From: Pseudomonas sp. 7P_10.2_Bac1
GTDB taxonomy: Bacteria; Pseudomonadota; Gammaproteobacteria; Pseudomonadales; Pseudomonadaceae
Length of the DNA stretch: 64,000 bases
Reading direction: 5' to 3'
Assembly (NCBI RefSeq): GCF_025465935.1
Contig: NZ_JANLNV010000057.1
Coordinates: forward strand, 45,331 to 109,330
In this document: one piece after another, positions 55,208-64,000 of the stretch
Layout of the letters: each line of letters begins with the position of its first letter
How positions within the stretch are numbered: the stretch's first letter is position 1
The notes under the pieces: generated by a model
Seen by the model: only the letters and a program-made list of their open reading frames with translations
What the model was told of the DNA's origin: nothing
The model's database searches: none
Made by a program: the position numbers and the translations under genes

Positions 55208-55978
55208 TTAGAACGCCGGCAGGATGGCGCCTTTGTACTTCTCAAGAATGAAGGCTTTGACTTCTGGCGTGTGCAGGGCTGCGACCAGTTTCTTCATGTC
55301 TTGCGAGTCTTTATCGTCCGGACGTGCCACCAGGATGTTCACGTAAGGCGAGTCGCTGCCTTCAATGACCAGCGCGTCTTTTTCCGGGTTCAGCTTGGCT
55401 TCCAGCGCGTAGTTGGTGTTGATCAGCGCCAGATCAACCTGAGTCAGCACGCGTGGAATCGTGGCCGCTTCAAGCTCGCGGAACTTGAGGTTTTTAGGGT
55501 TTTCGGTGATGTCTTTCACCGTCGACAGGATGTTTTTCGAATCCTTGAGCTTGATCACGCCCGCCTTGTCCAGCAGCAACAGTGCGCGGCCGCCGTTGGT
55601 GGCATCGTTCGGGATCACGACAGTATCGCCATCCTTCAGCTCTTTCAGATCCTTGATTTTGCTGGAGTAAGCGCCCAACGGTTCGAGGTGCACGGCCGCT
55701 ACGCTGACCAGGTTAGTACCTTTGGATTTGTTGAACTCATCCAGGTAAGGCTGATGCTGGAAGAAGTTGGCGTCCAGACGCTTTTCCGCCACTTGTACGT
55801 TGGGTTGAACGTAGTCAGTGAAAACCTTGATCTTCAGGTTTACGCCCTCTTTCTCCAGCGTAGGCTTCACGAACTCCAGGATCTCAGCGTGCGGAACCGG
55901 GCTCGCCGCAACCGACAGATCACCTGCGTGGGCAGAAAACGCCGCAACAGCGGCCACAGCAGCAAATAACTTCTTCAT
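55208..55978 (-). CDS. metQ: Methionine ABC transporter substrate-binding protein
   Basis: NlpA/MetQ-family binding protein of 256 residues for D/L-methionine uptake. Cleavable signal MKKLFAAVAAVAAFSAHA, without a lipobox cysteine, so it is likely a free periplasmic protein. Family segments VQPNVQVAEKRLDANFFQHQPYLDEFNK and NYALEAKLNPEKDAL are clear. Third gene of metN-metI-metQ, 82 bases after metI. Confidence 0.93.
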   Translation of the reverse strand: MKKLFAAVAAVAAFSAHAGDLSVAASPVPHAEILEFVKPTLEKEGVNLKIKVFTDYVQPNVQVAEKRLDANFFQHQPYLDEFNKSKGTNLVSVAAVHLEPLGAYSSKIKDLKELKDGDTVVIPNDATNGGRALLLLDKAGVIKLKDSKNILSTVKDITENPKNLKFRELEAATIPRVLTQVDLALINTNYALEAKLNPEKDALVIEGSDSPYVNILVARPDDKDSQDMKKLVAALHTPEVKAFILEKYKGAILPAF

Positions 55979-56059
55979 TCAACAGCTCCTTGTGAACACC
56001 TGACTCCAGGTATCTGCCAGCTGGGTGCTGGCTATTACGTTTTTAGTGTGTCGACCCGC

Positions 56060-56734
56060 TTACTTGCGCGAAAAATGCACAACCAGGCGATCGCCCACGG
56101 TTTGCAGAATTTGCACCAGAATCAACAACAGCACCACGGTGACGATCATCACGTCGGTCTGGAAACGCTGGTAACCAAAGCGAATCGCCAGATCACCCAA
56201 GCCGCCCGCGCCTACGACACCCGCCATGGCGGTGTAGGACACCAGCGTAATCGCGGTCACGGTAATCGCTGCAAAAATGCCCGGACGGGCTTCTGGCAGC
56301 AAGGCGCTGGTAATGATCTGACGGGTGCTGGCGCCCATCGACTGCGTCGCCTCGATAATGCCGCGATCCACTTCACGCAGGGCAGTTTCTACCAGACGAG
56401 CGAAGAACGGCGTTGCCCCCACCACCAGTGGCGGAATCGCACCCGCGACGCCGAGCGAGGTGCCGGTGATCAACACGGTGAATGGGATCATCACGATCAG
56501 CAGGATGATGAACGGCAACGAACGCAGAATGTTCACCACCAGCGACAGCAAGGCGTAGACGGCTTTCTGCTCGAACAGTTGGCGCGGGCTGCACAGGAAC
56601 AGCAACACGCCCAGCGGCAAGCCCAGCAGGATAGTGAATAACAGCGAGCCACCCAGCATCATCAAGGTGTCGCCGGTGGCCAGCCAGATTTCGAGCCAGT
56701 CGATGTTGGTGAAGAAACCCAATAGAGAGTCCAT
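56060..56734 (-). CDS. metI: Methionine ABC transporter permease
   Basis: Inner-membrane permease of 224 residues with five or so helices. The BPD_transp_1 coupling motif is in ATQSMGASTRQIITSALLPEARPGI near 128-152. Stop and start with metN overlap at 56734 (ATGA-type junction), so the two are coupled. Confidence 0.95.
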   Translation of the reverse strand: MDSLLGFFTNIDWLEIWLATGDTLMMLGGSLLFTILLGLPLGVLLFLCSPRQLFEQKAVYALLSLVVNILRSLPFIILLIVMIPFTVLITGTSLGVAGAIPPLVVGATPFFARLVETALREVDRGIIEATQSMGASTRQIITSALLPEARPGIFAAITVTAITLVSYTAMAGVVGAGGLGDLAIRFGYQRFQTDVMIVTVVLLLILVQILQTVGDRLVVHFSRK

Positions 56735-57741
56735 TAACGCAGTACCTCCATATGGACATCAGCCGCTGTGAAGCGAGCGAAAGCAGCGTCCATGTCGCCA
56801 CCGGTGATGGCGAGGGTCAATTGCCCGTATGGCGTGTCTTTGATGCGGTCGATACGACCTGCCAGGATGCTGTAGTCCACACCGGTTTCACGGGCGATGG
56901 TGCCCAGCAACGGCGCATAGGTCGCCTGGCCCTGAAACGTCAGGCGCACGATGCGCCCAGGCACATGAGCGAAGTCATCGCGCTGTTCGCCTTCGTCGAT
57001 CTGCTCGTCTTCTTGCACGAAGCGCTTGGTGGTCGGGTGCTTGGGATGCAGGAACACCTCAGCCACCGGACCTTGCTCCACGATGACGCCCGCGTCCATC
57101 ACGGCCACTTCATCGCACACACGGCGAATCACATCCATTTCGTGGGTGATCAGCACGATGGTGAGCTTCAACTCGCGGTTGATCTCAGCCAGCAACTGCA
57201 GCACCGACGCCGTGGTTTGCGGGTCGAGTGCGCTGGTGGCTTCGTCGCACAACAACACTTTTGGTTTGGTGGACAAGGCACGGGCAATGCCCACGCGCTG
57301 TTTCTGACCACCTGACAACTGCGCAGGGTATTTCTTGGCGTGGTCTGACAGACCTACGCGCGCCAGCAATTCGGCAACCCGTTGGTCGATTTCACTGCGG
57401 GACAATTCACCCGCCAGCGTCAGTGGCATTGCCACGTTGTCGGCAACAGTCTTGGACGCCAGCAGGTTGAAGTGCTGGAAGATCATTCCGACTTGCTGGC
57501 GGAAACGCCGCAGGCCATTGGCATCCATCGCTGTCACGTCTTCGTTGTCGACGATGATCTGCCCGCCACTCGGTGTCTCGAGGCGGTTGATCAGGCGCAG
57601 CAATGTACTTTTACCCGCACCGGAGTGACCAATCAGGCCAAATACCTGACCGCTCTCGACACGCAAACTGGTGGAGTGCAGGGCGGGAATGTCCTTACCG
57701 GCGACCCGGTAAGTTTTATGAACGTTATGGAACTCAATCAC
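56734..57741 (-). CDS. metN: Methionine ABC transporter ATP-binding protein
   Basis: ATPase of the methionine importer, 335 residues. Walker [13 protein letters not shown] near 38, signature [16 protein letters not shown] near 140, Walker [15 protein letters not shown], switch LITHEMDVI. The C-terminal NIL domain (about 265-335) is the methionine-sensing regulatory domain of MetN. No SAM-type riboswitch is visible in the 255-base upstream region. Confidence 0.95.
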   Translation of the reverse strand: MIEFHNVHKTYRVAGKDIPALHSTSLRVESGQVFGLIGHSGAGKSTLLRLINRLETPSGGQIIVDNEDVTAMDANGLRRFRQQVGMIFQHFNLLASKTVADNVAMPLTLAGELSRSEIDQRVAELLARVGLSDHAKKYPAQLSGGQKQRVGIARALSTKPKVLLCDEATSALDPQTTASVLQLLAEINRELKLTIVLITHEMDVIRRVCDEVAVMDAGVIVEQGPVAEVFLHPKHPTTKRFVQEDEQIDEGEQRDDFAHVPGRIVRLTFQGQATYAPLLGTIARETGVDYSILAGRIDRIKDTPYGQLTLAITGGDMDAAFARFTAADVHMEVLR

Positions 57742-57996
57742 GTAGCGGACCTTGTGGGACGCGTAAATAGAAGATCAGCGGTTAGCCGGGCGCGCATTTT
57801 AGCCTGTCCTTATAGAGGTTCTTAGCATTTATTTGAGCAAAGACCTTTGATTTGGCGATAAGACGACTGATGGTCAGAAATAAGGAACGACCGCACCGGG
57901 GACCAGTCAGTACTAACAGCACCGCACATCCCGCAACGGGATATATGTCTAAGAAGCCCAGCCCGTGGGGCTTTCATCAACAAGGAGCTTAGTCTG

Positions 57997-60135
57997 ATGA
58001 GTACCAGGAAACCGTCTTCACACAAAAGCCAGATGGCCGGCACCGACACCTTGGATCGTGGCAACACTAACGTCAAACTGGAAAACCTCGAAAAATTTCG
58101 CGACGACGCTACGGATCAAGCGCTGCGAACCAATCAGGGCGTCAAGATTTCGGACAATCAAAACACCCTCAAGGCAGGCGCACGCGGCCCTTCACTGCTG
58201 GAAGACTTCATCATGCGTGAGAAAATCACGCACTTTGACCATGAGCGAATTCCAGAGCGCATCGTCCATGCGCGAGGTACGGGGGCTCATGGTTATTTCC
58301 AGGCCTATAAAGCCCACAGCGCCCTGACCAAGGCCGGTTTCCTACAAGATCCAGAAAAGAAAACTCCCGTGTTCGTGCGTTTTTCTACTGTCCAGGGCCC
58401 GCGGGGCTCGGGGGATACCGTACGCGACGTGCGCGGGTTCGCCGTCAAGTTCTTCACGGACGAAGGTAACTTCGACCTGGTGGGCAACAATATGCCGGTG
58501 TTCTTCATTCAGGATGCGATCAAGTTTCCTGATTTCGTACACGCGGTCAAACCTGAACCCCACAACGAAATGCCCACCGGCGGATCGGCCCATGACACCT
58601 TCTGGGACTTCGTCTCACTGGTGCCGGAGTCCGCGCACATGGTCATCTGGGCCATGTCCGACCGGGCAATCCCCAAAAGCTTGCGCAGCATGCAAGGCTT
58701 CGGGGTGCACACCTTCCGCTTCATCAACGCCGAGGGCACATCTCACTTTGTGAAATTTCACTGGCGCCCCAGCGTCGGCACGTGCTCTCTGGTGTGGGAT
58801 GAGGCGCAAAAGCTGGCAGGCAAAGACACCGATTACCATCGCCGCGATCTGTGGGACGCCATTGAAACCGGTGATTACCCTGAATGGGAATTCGGTGTGC
58901 AGATCATTCCTGAAGAGGACGAACACAAGTTCGACTTCGACATCCTTGATCCAACCAAGCTGATCCCCGAAGAGTTGGTACCCATTACGCCGCTGGGCAA
59001 GATGGTGCTCGACCGCAACCCCGACAACTTTTTTGCAGAGACCGAGCAGGTCGCGTTCTGCCCGGGCCATATCGTGCCGGGCATCGACTTCTCCAACGAC
59101 CCGCTGCTGCAAGGTCGTCTGTTTTCGTACACCGACACGCAAATCAGCAGGCTTGGCGGGCCGAACTTCCACGAAATCCCGATTAACCGCCCTGTGTGCC
59201 CTTTCCACAATAACCAGCGCGACGCTCAGCATCGCACCACCATCAACAAGGGCCGGGCCTCGTACGAGCCCAACTCTATTGATGGGGGCTGGCCGAAGGA
59301 AACGCCGCCTGCCGCCCAGGACGGTGGTTTTGAGTCGTACCCGGAGCGCATCGACGCCAACAAGATACGTCAGCGCAGTGACTCATTCAGCGATCACTTC
59401 TCCCAAGCCCGGTTGTTCTTCCACAGCATGAGCAAGCACGAGCAAGAGCACATCATCGCGGCCTACAGCTTTGAACTGGGCAAAGTGGAGCGTGAACACA
59501 TCCGTGCCCGTCAGGTGGATGAGATTCTGGCCAATATCGACCTGGAACTGGCCCGACGGGTCGCGGAAAACCTCGGCCTGCCAGCACCGAAAAAAGGCAC
59601 AGTGCCTGTGCGTAAAACCCGCGTCAGCACGTCAGCCGCGCTGAGCCAGGCCAATTTGCTCCCTGGCAATATCAAGACCCGCAAAGTGGCGATTCTGGCG
59701 GCCAACGGCGTAGACGGGGAGGCTATAGACGTGATGAAAAAGACCCTCGCAGCCCAGGGCGCTCACGCCAAATTGCTGGGGCCAACGTCCGCACCTGTCA
59801 AAACGCTAGAGGGTAAATCGCTGGCAGTGGATGCCTCGATGGAGGGCTTGCCCTCGGTGACCTTCGACGCCGTGTATGTGCCCGGCGGTGCCGAGTCGAT
59901 CAACACACTGGGTGAGGACGGGGTGGCGCTGCACTTTCTGCTGGAAGCCTATAAACACCTGAAACCCATCGCCTTGCATGGCGAGGCCAGACAGTTGCTC
60001 GAAGCGCTGCATTTGCAAGTGGATGACGGGCTGCTGGCGATCAAGGATGCTCGGGATCTGAAGGCGTTTCTGGCGGCCATCGCGCTGCATCGCGTGTGGG
60101 CTCGCGAGGCGAAAGCCAAGGCGATTCCGGCTTAA
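57997..60135 (+). CDS. katE: Large-subunit catalase HPII-type
   Basis: Stress-induced hydroperoxidase of 712 residues in the clade-2 large-catalase range. The N-terminal extension is followed by the catalase core (catalytic motif [21 protein letters not shown] near 115-136, heme-ligand tyrosine in [15 protein letters not shown] near 370). A C-terminal DJ-1/flavodoxin-like domain begins near residue 562 ([17 protein letters not shown]) and has [26 protein letters not shown] precedes the ATG. It is fairly far from oxyR in this window; it is typically RpoS controlled. Confidence 0.96.
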   Translation: MSTRKPSSHKSQMAGTDTLDRGNTNVKLENLEKFRDDATDQALRTNQGVKISDNQNTLKAGARGPSLLEDFIMREKITHFDHERIPERIVHARGTGAHGYFQAYKAHSALTKAGFLQDPEKKTPVFVRFSTVQGPRGSGDTVRDVRGFAVKFFTDEGNFDLVGNNMPVFFIQDAIKFPDFVHAVKPEPHNEMPTGGSAHDTFWDFVSLVPESAHMVIWAMSDRAIPKSLRSMQGFGVHTFRFINAEGTSHFVKFHWRPSVGTCSLVWDEAQKLAGKDTDYHRRDLWDAIETGDYPEWEFGVQIIPEEDEHKFDFDILDPTKLIPEELVPITPLGKMVLDRNPDNFFAETEQVAFCPGHIVPGIDFSNDPLLQGRLFSYTDTQISRLGGPNFHEIPINRPVCPFHNNQRDAQHRTTINKGRASYEPNSIDGGWPKETPPAAQDGGFESYPERIDANKIRQRSDSFSDHFSQARLFFHSMSKHEQEHIIAAYSFELGKVEREHIRARQVDEILANIDLELARRVAENLGLPAPKKGTVPVRKTRVSTSAALSQANLLPGNIKTRKVAILAANGVDGEAIDVMKKTLAAQGAHAKLLGPTSAPVKTLEGKSLAVDASMEGLPSVTFDAVYVPGGAESINTLGEDGVALHFLLEAYKHLKPIALHGEARQLLEALHLQVDDGLLAIKDARDLKAFLAAIALHRVWAREAKAKAIPA

Positions 60136-60152
60136 GCAAAGGCGGTATTGCG

Positions 60153-60188
60153 TTGCTGCCGAAGGTCTGAAGCCTTCGGCAGCAACGA
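60153..60188. terminator. Terminator-like palindrome between katE and lipoprotein gene
   Basis: CGTTGCTGCCGAAGG / CCTTCGGCAGCAACG with loop TCTGAAG. No T-run, so it may be a stem-loop transcript end rather than a classic terminator. The genes on both sides converge on it. Confidence 0.65.
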
Positions 60189-60195
60189 TCAACCC

Positions 60196-60915
60196 TTACT
60201 CGGGCTTGCTGGGTGTCAACACCACTTGGGCCGGTACACGGCGGATGATCTGACGCTCAAGGGTCAGGTCAAAGCCGGGGTCGAGCTTTTTCACTCGTTT
60301 GCTGATCAGCGTGGCCAGCCACGGATAATCGGCGGTACGCGGCACCTGCAGACTGACAGCGCATTGATAATTAACAATGTCTTGCGCGATTAAATCCAGT
60401 TGATGGCGAAGTTTGCCAATATCGGTGATGTTCAGCGCGATAGTCGTATAAGGCGCCGCCGGGTCAATGACTTTGGCCGGTGGGCGCGCCTCGGCCGCCT
60501 TGAGTGCAGCTTCGGCTTTATCCAGTTCGGCCTTGCGGGCCTGGGCGATCGCGCTGTTGACGCCACCCGTCAGGGCCGGAGCCTTGGGCATCAGGGCACG
60601 GGCACGGCTCAGGGCCGTTGCGGCGGCGTTGACATCGCCTTTTTGCAACACGATCTGGCTGCGTTGCAAATAAGCCTCGGCCAATTGACGCTGGTACTGC
60701 ACCAATTGCGGGTCATCAGGCGTTTGGGCCTGCAAGGCGGCCAACTGATCTTCGGCCGTCGCGAGTTCGCTGCTGGCCAGGTTCTGCTCCAGCTGTGCAA
60801 TGGCGCCCGCACGCGCCTGCTCGGCCTGATTGTCGGCCGATGGCGTGCTTTGGCAGGCGCCCAACAGCAAGGAAAATGCTGCCAGGAGCGCATAACGTGA
60901 GTTAAACAGCTTCAT
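60196..60915 (-). CDS. Conserved hypothetical lipoprotein (PA5502-like)
   Basis: Lipoprotein of 239 residues with lipobox LLGACQ (Cys near 21). The mature part is helical and Ala/Gln-rich, with TPR-like repeats near residues 55-110 (QLAALQAQTPDD; QRQLAEAYLQRSQIVLQKGD). The C-terminus is YTTIALNITDIGKLRHQLDL plus a beta-rich tail. The PA5502-like position, between katE here and znuB, suggests a core pseudomonad gene; function unknown. Confidence 0.75.
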   Translation of the reverse strand: MKLFNSRYALLAAFSLLLGACQSTPSADNQAEQARAGAIAQLEQNLASSELATAEDQLAALQAQTPDDPQLVQYQRQLAEAYLQRSQIVLQKGDVNAAATALSRARALMPKAPALTGGVNSAIAQARKAELDKAEAALKAAEARPPAKVIDPAAPYTTIALNITDIGKLRHQLDLIAQDIVNYQCAVSLQVPRTADYPWLATLISKRVKKLDPGFDLTLERQIIRRVPAQVVLTPSKPE

Positions 60916-60952
60916 TCCTGCGGCTCTCTAAGTGCGCAAAAAACGAGCAAGT

Positions 60953-61741
60953 CTACACCCCTCGACGGGGCAGAACAAAACTCAGCAGAAACAGTGCGGC
61001 GGCACAGACCACAATCGAGGGCCCGGCAGGCGTGTCCTTGAACCACGACAGTGCCAGACCACCACAGACCGCCAGCATTCCCAGTAACGTCGCGCCCACC
61101 GCCATTTGCTCCGGGGAGCGGGCGTGCCGTTGGGCAGCGGCAGCGGGGATGATCAGCAACGAAGTAATCAGTAGCACACCGACAATCTTCATCGCTACCG
61201 CGATCACCACTGCAATCAACAACATCAAGGCCATGCGCAGCGTGGCGACCGGTAAACCTTCGACCGTCGCCAGCTCTTCGTGCACCGTGATCGCCAGCAA
61301 AGGCCGCCACAGTGCCACCAGCAACGCCAGCACCACCACGCTGCCGCCCATGATCCACATCAAGTCCGTAGGGCTGATCGCCAGCAGGTCACCAAACAGG
61401 TAAGCCATCAGGTCGATCCGCACCTCATGCATGAAGCTTAGTACTACCAGGCCGAGGGACAAGGTACTGGGGGCGAGAATTCCGAGCAACGTGTCGGACG
61501 CCAGTGGCTGACGCTGTTGCAAGGTCACCAACAGTACCGCGAGCAACAGGCAGCCCACAGTCACGGCGATCGCCGGGCTGACATCCAGCAAAAAGCCCAA
61601 CGCCACGCCGAGCAAGGCCGCGTGGGACAAGGTGTCGCCGAAATAAGCCATTCGTCGCCACACCACAAACGAGCCCAAGGGCCCCGCAACCACCGCTAAA
61701 GACAAACCTGCCAGCAGGGCATAAAACAGAAAATCAGCCAT
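60953..61741 (-). CDS. znuB: Zinc ABC transporter permease
   Basis: Inner-membrane permease of 262 residues with multiple helices ([69 protein letters not shown]) and the ABC-3 family motif [17 protein letters not shown]. The start at 61741 overlaps the 3' end of znuC by 8 bases; the upstream in-frame codons are the znuC tail in another frame. Confidence 0.95.
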   Translation of the reverse strand: MADFLFYALLAGLSLAVVAGPLGSFVVWRRMAYFGDTLSHAALLGVALGFLLDVSPAIAVTVGCLLLAVLLVTLQQRQPLASDTLLGILAPSTLSLGLVVLSFMHEVRIDLMAYLFGDLLAISPTDLMWIMGGSVVVLALLVALWRPLLAITVHEELATVEGLPVATLRMALMLLIAVVIAVAMKIVGVLLITSLLIIPAAAAQRHARSPEQMAVGATLLGMLAVCGGLALSWFKDTPAGPSIVVCAAALFLLSFVLPRRGV

Positions 61742-62522
61742 GCTTGCAGCCTTCTCCATGAACGTGAACGTGTGCCGTGGCGGCGCCTTCGCTGACCACC
61801 GAGCCATGCAGGTCGTGCGCATGGTCGTGATGATGGTGATAAATCGCCAGGCTCTGTGCGTTCTTGCCGAACAGTTCGACAAATGCCGGATCACCACTCA
61901 CCTGCTCCGGATGGCCGGAACAGCACACATGGCGATTGAGACACACCACCTGATCAGTGGTGCTCATGACCAGATGCAAATCGTGAGACACCATCAGCAC
62001 GCCGCAGCCGTGGCGGTCGCGCAGGCGGGTGATCAAGCTGTAAAGCTCAGCCTGACCCGCCACATCTACGCCTTGCACCGGTTCATCGAGCACCAGCAGT
62101 TCGGGTTTACGCAACAGCGCACGGGCCAGCAGCACGCGCTGCATTTCGCCGCCCGACACGCTCTGGACCGGGCTGTCGATCACTTTTTCGGCACCGACTT
62201 CTTTCAGCGCCGCGAGGGCCTGGGCGCGATCCACACCCGGCACCAAACGCAAGAAGCGCAACACCGAAAGCGGCAGCGTGGGGTCAACGTGCAGTTTTTG
62301 CGGCATGTAGCCGATACGCAGCTTGGGTTTGCGCCAGACGCTGCCGCTGGTGGGCTTGAGCAGACCCAATACCGCTTTGACCAGCGTGGTTTTACCGGCG
62401 CCATTGGGGCCGATCAGGGTCACAATCTGGCCAGGCTCAACGCTTAACTCAATCGCATCAAGCACGTTTTGCCCGGCAAAGGTCACGCAGACCTCATCGA
62501 GACGTATCAGAGCAGTGCTCAT
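61734..62522 (-). CDS. znuC: Zinc ABC transporter ATP-binding protein with His-rich tail
   Basis: ATPase of 262 residues: Walker [17 protein letters not shown] near 38, signature [17 protein letters not shown] near 138, Walker [13 protein letters not shown], switch MVSHDLHLV. The last about 40 residues are rich in histidine ([11 protein letters not shown], then [12 protein letters not shown]), a likely zinc-contact tail. The start at 62522 shares bases with the zur stop (ATGA). Probably cotranscribed as zur-znuC-znuB and Zur controlled. Confidence 0.95.
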   Translation of the reverse strand: MSTALIRLDEVCVTFAGQNVLDAIELSVEPGQIVTLIGPNGAGKTTLVKAVLGLLKPTSGSVWRKPKLRIGYMPQKLHVDPTLPLSVLRFLRLVPGVDRAQALAALKEVGAEKVIDSPVQSVSGGEMQRVLLARALLRKPELLVLDEPVQGVDVAGQAELYSLITRLRDRHGCGVLMVSHDLHLVMSTTDQVVCLNRHVCCSGHPEQVSGDPAFVELFGKNAQSLAIYHHHHDHAHDLHGSVVSEGAATAHVHVHGEGCKHG

Positions 62523-63004
62523 CAAGCCCCCTGGCAGCCCGAACACAAACCGAGCACTTCTACGGTTTGCCCTTCGACCGTAAAGCCGACATCGCGTGCG
62601 CTGCTGATAATCGCGTCACTGATGTTTTTTTGCTCAAGCTCGATGGCCGCGTGGCACGAGCGACAGATCAGAAACTGGCCCTGATGTGAATGCTCGGGGT
62701 GGCTGCAGCCGATAAAGGCGTTGAGCGAGGAAATACGGTGCACCAGGCCATTCTCGAGGAGAAAGTCCAGCGCGCGGTAAACGGTTGGCGGCGCGGCACG
62801 ACGACCATCCTGCTCGCTGAGCACGGCCAGGATGTCATAGGCACCCAGGGGCTTGTGGCTTTGCCACACCAACTCCAGCACCCGCCTCCTCAACGCCGTC
62901 AGGCGCAGGCCCTTTTGCGCGCACAAAGCGTCCGCTTCAGAGAGCGCGCTGTGGACGCAATGAGAGTGGTCGTGGGGACGGCTGGCAAGCGGTGCTATAG
63001 ACAT
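62522..63004 (-). CDS. zur: Zinc uptake regulator Zur (Fur family)
   Basis: Zinc-sensing repressor of 160 residues. Winged-helix DNA-binding region near 25-90 ([38 protein letters not shown]), then the metal-binding C-terminal region with CRSC near 117 and LCSGC near 155. The N-terminal HDHSHCVH may add metal contact. First gene of the operon; shares the intergenic region with znuA. In P. aeruginosa it is PA5499. Confidence 0.95.
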   Translation of the reverse strand: MSIAPLASRPHDHSHCVHSALSEADALCAQKGLRLTALRRRVLELVWQSHKPLGAYDILAVLSEQDGRRAAPPTVYRALDFLLENGLVHRISSLNAFIGCSHPEHSHQGQFLICRSCHAAIELEQKNISDAIISSARDVGFTVEGQTVEVLGLCSGCQGA

Positions 63005-63028
63005 GAGCGGCGACGATTTCCGTGAGAG

Positions 63029-63046
63029 ACGTTATTATGTTACCCG
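63029..63046. promoter_or_regulatory. Candidate Zur operator between zur and znuA
   Basis: GACGTTATTATGTTACCC in the 57-base gap between the divergent zur and znuA starts, resembling the AT-rich core of Zur boxes (ATGTTATA-type half). The symmetry is imperfect, so the assignment leans on gene context. Confidence 0.42.
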
Positions 63047-63061
63047 TTTCAGCCGCCATGA

Positions 63062-63994
63062 GTGCCCATCGTGCCCCGAATTTTTGCGATTTTTATTGCT
63101 TTGTCTGCCAGTTTGATGGTGATTTCCCCGGCCCAGGCTGAGGTCAATGTACTGACTAGCATCAAACCGCTGCAGTTGATTGCTGCGGCTGTGCAGGACG
63201 GCGTGGGCAAACCCGAGGTGCTGTTGCCGCCGAATGCGTCGCCGCATAACTATGCGTTGCGCCCCTCCGACGTACGGCGTGTTCAGTCGGCTGACTTGCT
63301 GTACTGGATCGGCCCGGACATGGAAGGTTTTATGCCGCGGGTGATCAAGACTCGCACCCTGCCCTCTGTGGCCGTGCAGACCCTGCCGGGTTTGAAACTG
63401 CGCCATTTTGCCGAAGACAGTCACTCCCATGACGAAGACGATGCGGCCGAACATGACCACGACCACCGCCCCGGCACACTGGACGCGCACTTGTGGCTGG
63501 CGCCTGACAACGCCCGGGTGATCGCGGCCAAAATGGCTGCAGACCTGAGCGAAAAAGACCCGGCCCATGCGCCGCAATACCAAAGCAACCTCAAAGCGTT
63601 CAATGAGCGTCTGGATGCGCTGGATGCGCGCCTGAAAACGCGTATGGCCGCGATTGCGGACAAACCGTTCTTTGTTTTCCATGAAGGCTACGACTACTTC
63701 GAAAGCGCTTACGGCCTGAAACACACCGGCGTGTTCAGCGTAGCGTCTGAAGTGCAACCGGGCGCCCAGCACGTCGCGGCCATGCGCCAGCGTTTGCAGG
63801 AAGTGGGCAAGACCTGTGTCTTCAGTGATCCGCCCTTGCGTCCGCGCCTGGCCGACACCTTGACTGCCGGTTTGCCTGTCAAACTGGCTGAGCTGGACCC
63901 ACTGGGCGGCTTCACCCCGGCCACCGCACAGGGTTATGAACAACTGCTGGAAAAACTCGGCAACGACCTGGCAGGCTGCTTGAACAGCCTCTAA
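63062..63994 (+). CDS. znuA: Zinc ABC transporter substrate-binding protein
   Basis: Periplasmic high-affinity zinc receptor of 310 residues, signal peptide about 1-28 (FIALSASLMVISPAQA). The zinc ligands are in PPNASPHNYALRPSD (His near 60), a short His/Asp loop HSHDEDDAAEHDHDH near 121-136, and DAHLWLAPDNARVIA near 143. GTG start at 63062; a GTG at 63071 is a possible alternative. The His-rich loop is shorter than in many ZnuA proteins. The gene ends 6 bases before the window end. Confidence 0.94.
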   Translation: MPIVPRIFAIFIALSASLMVISPAQAEVNVLTSIKPLQLIAAAVQDGVGKPEVLLPPNASPHNYALRPSDVRRVQSADLLYWIGPDMEGFMPRVIKTRTLPSVAVQTLPGLKLRHFAEDSHSHDEDDAAEHDHDHRPGTLDAHLWLAPDNARVIAAKMAADLSEKDPAHAPQYQSNLKAFNERLDALDARLKTRMAAIADKPFFVFHEGYDYFESAYGLKHTGVFSVASEVQPGAQHVAAMRQRLQEVGKTCVFSDPPLRPRLADTLTAGLPVKLAELDPLGGFTPATAQGYEQLLEKLGNDLAGCLNSL

Positions 63995-64000
63995 ACCCCA

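Noticed and set aside
57742..57996. Possible SAM or methionine riboswitch before metN, or regulatory RNA before katE
   Set aside because: No conserved riboswitch core seen; only a short palindrome (ATCCCGCAACGGGAT) is visible near 57928, not enough to call.

Overview
The window is a stretch of Pseudomonas chromosome, probably of the P. fluorescens/P. putida side of the genus. The evidence is gene content and order. The run HDOD-recG-oxyR-tonB-exbD-exbB, ridA-spoT-rpoZ-gmk-yicC-rph-crc-pyrE, argB-algC-dut-coaBC-radC, rpmB-rpmG, kauB-MFS, metQIN-katE and znuB-znuC-zur-znuA follows the core Pseudomonas order. Crc is a Pseudomonas signature protein. Intergenic palindromes are of the Pseudomonas REP type. 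Nearly all of the window is dense coding sequence; no rRNA, tRNA, CRISPR array, prophage or intact insertion sequence was seen.

Layout. 1-3.7 kb: serA divergent from an FAD-linked D-2-hydroxyglutarate dehydrogenase-like gene, then an FAH-family hydrolase. 3.8-8.4 kb: a DUF5924-type membrane protein and a four-gene MCE lipid-transport operon (STAS-permease, ATPase, MCE protein, lipoprotein). 8.5-17.8 kb: a YbaK-HDOD signalling protein, recG, oxyR, the TonB-ExbD-ExbB energy module with a Fur-like site, a Rossmann-fold protein and a lipoprotein. 17.4-26.7 kb: ridA, stringent-response and nucleotide genes (spoT, rpoZ, gmk, yicC, rph), an SDR/GlxA pair, crc and pyrE.

26.7-33.9 kb is the one clearly accessory block: a type VI secretion vgrG, a DUF4123 adaptor, a 1110-residue VasX/BTH_I2691-like membrane effector and a membrane protein that may be its immunity partner. 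All four are joined by 4-base ATGA overlaps and sit between pyrE and argB. The C-terminal half of the effector and the last gene look visibly richer in A+T than their surroundings.

34-41.5 kb: argB, algC, dut, coaBC, radC, a peptide-binding protein and the two ribosomal protein genes rpmB-rpmG. rpmG (51 codons) is easily missed. 41.5-55.1 kb: small secreted and cupin proteins, a polyamine-catabolism aldehyde dehydrogenase and amine oxidase, an MFS transporter, a phospholipase D-like lipoprotein coupled to a MocR regulator, and small conserved enzymes including beta-carbonic anhydrase and an SCO protein. 55.2-64 kb: methionine ABC importer, large-subunit catalase, and the zinc uptake genes with their repressor Zur.

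Points for a second look: the T6SS effector module; a 51-bp palindrome at 16502-16552 with a possible 3-bp target duplication that looks like an internally deleted IS3-family element; two strong hairpins, one with a T-run, inside a 2OG-Fe(II) oxygenase gene at 51802-51889; mutually exclusive hairpins in the rpmB leader; and a dispersed family of nine REP-like palindromes. GC content and homology were judged by eye, not computed.
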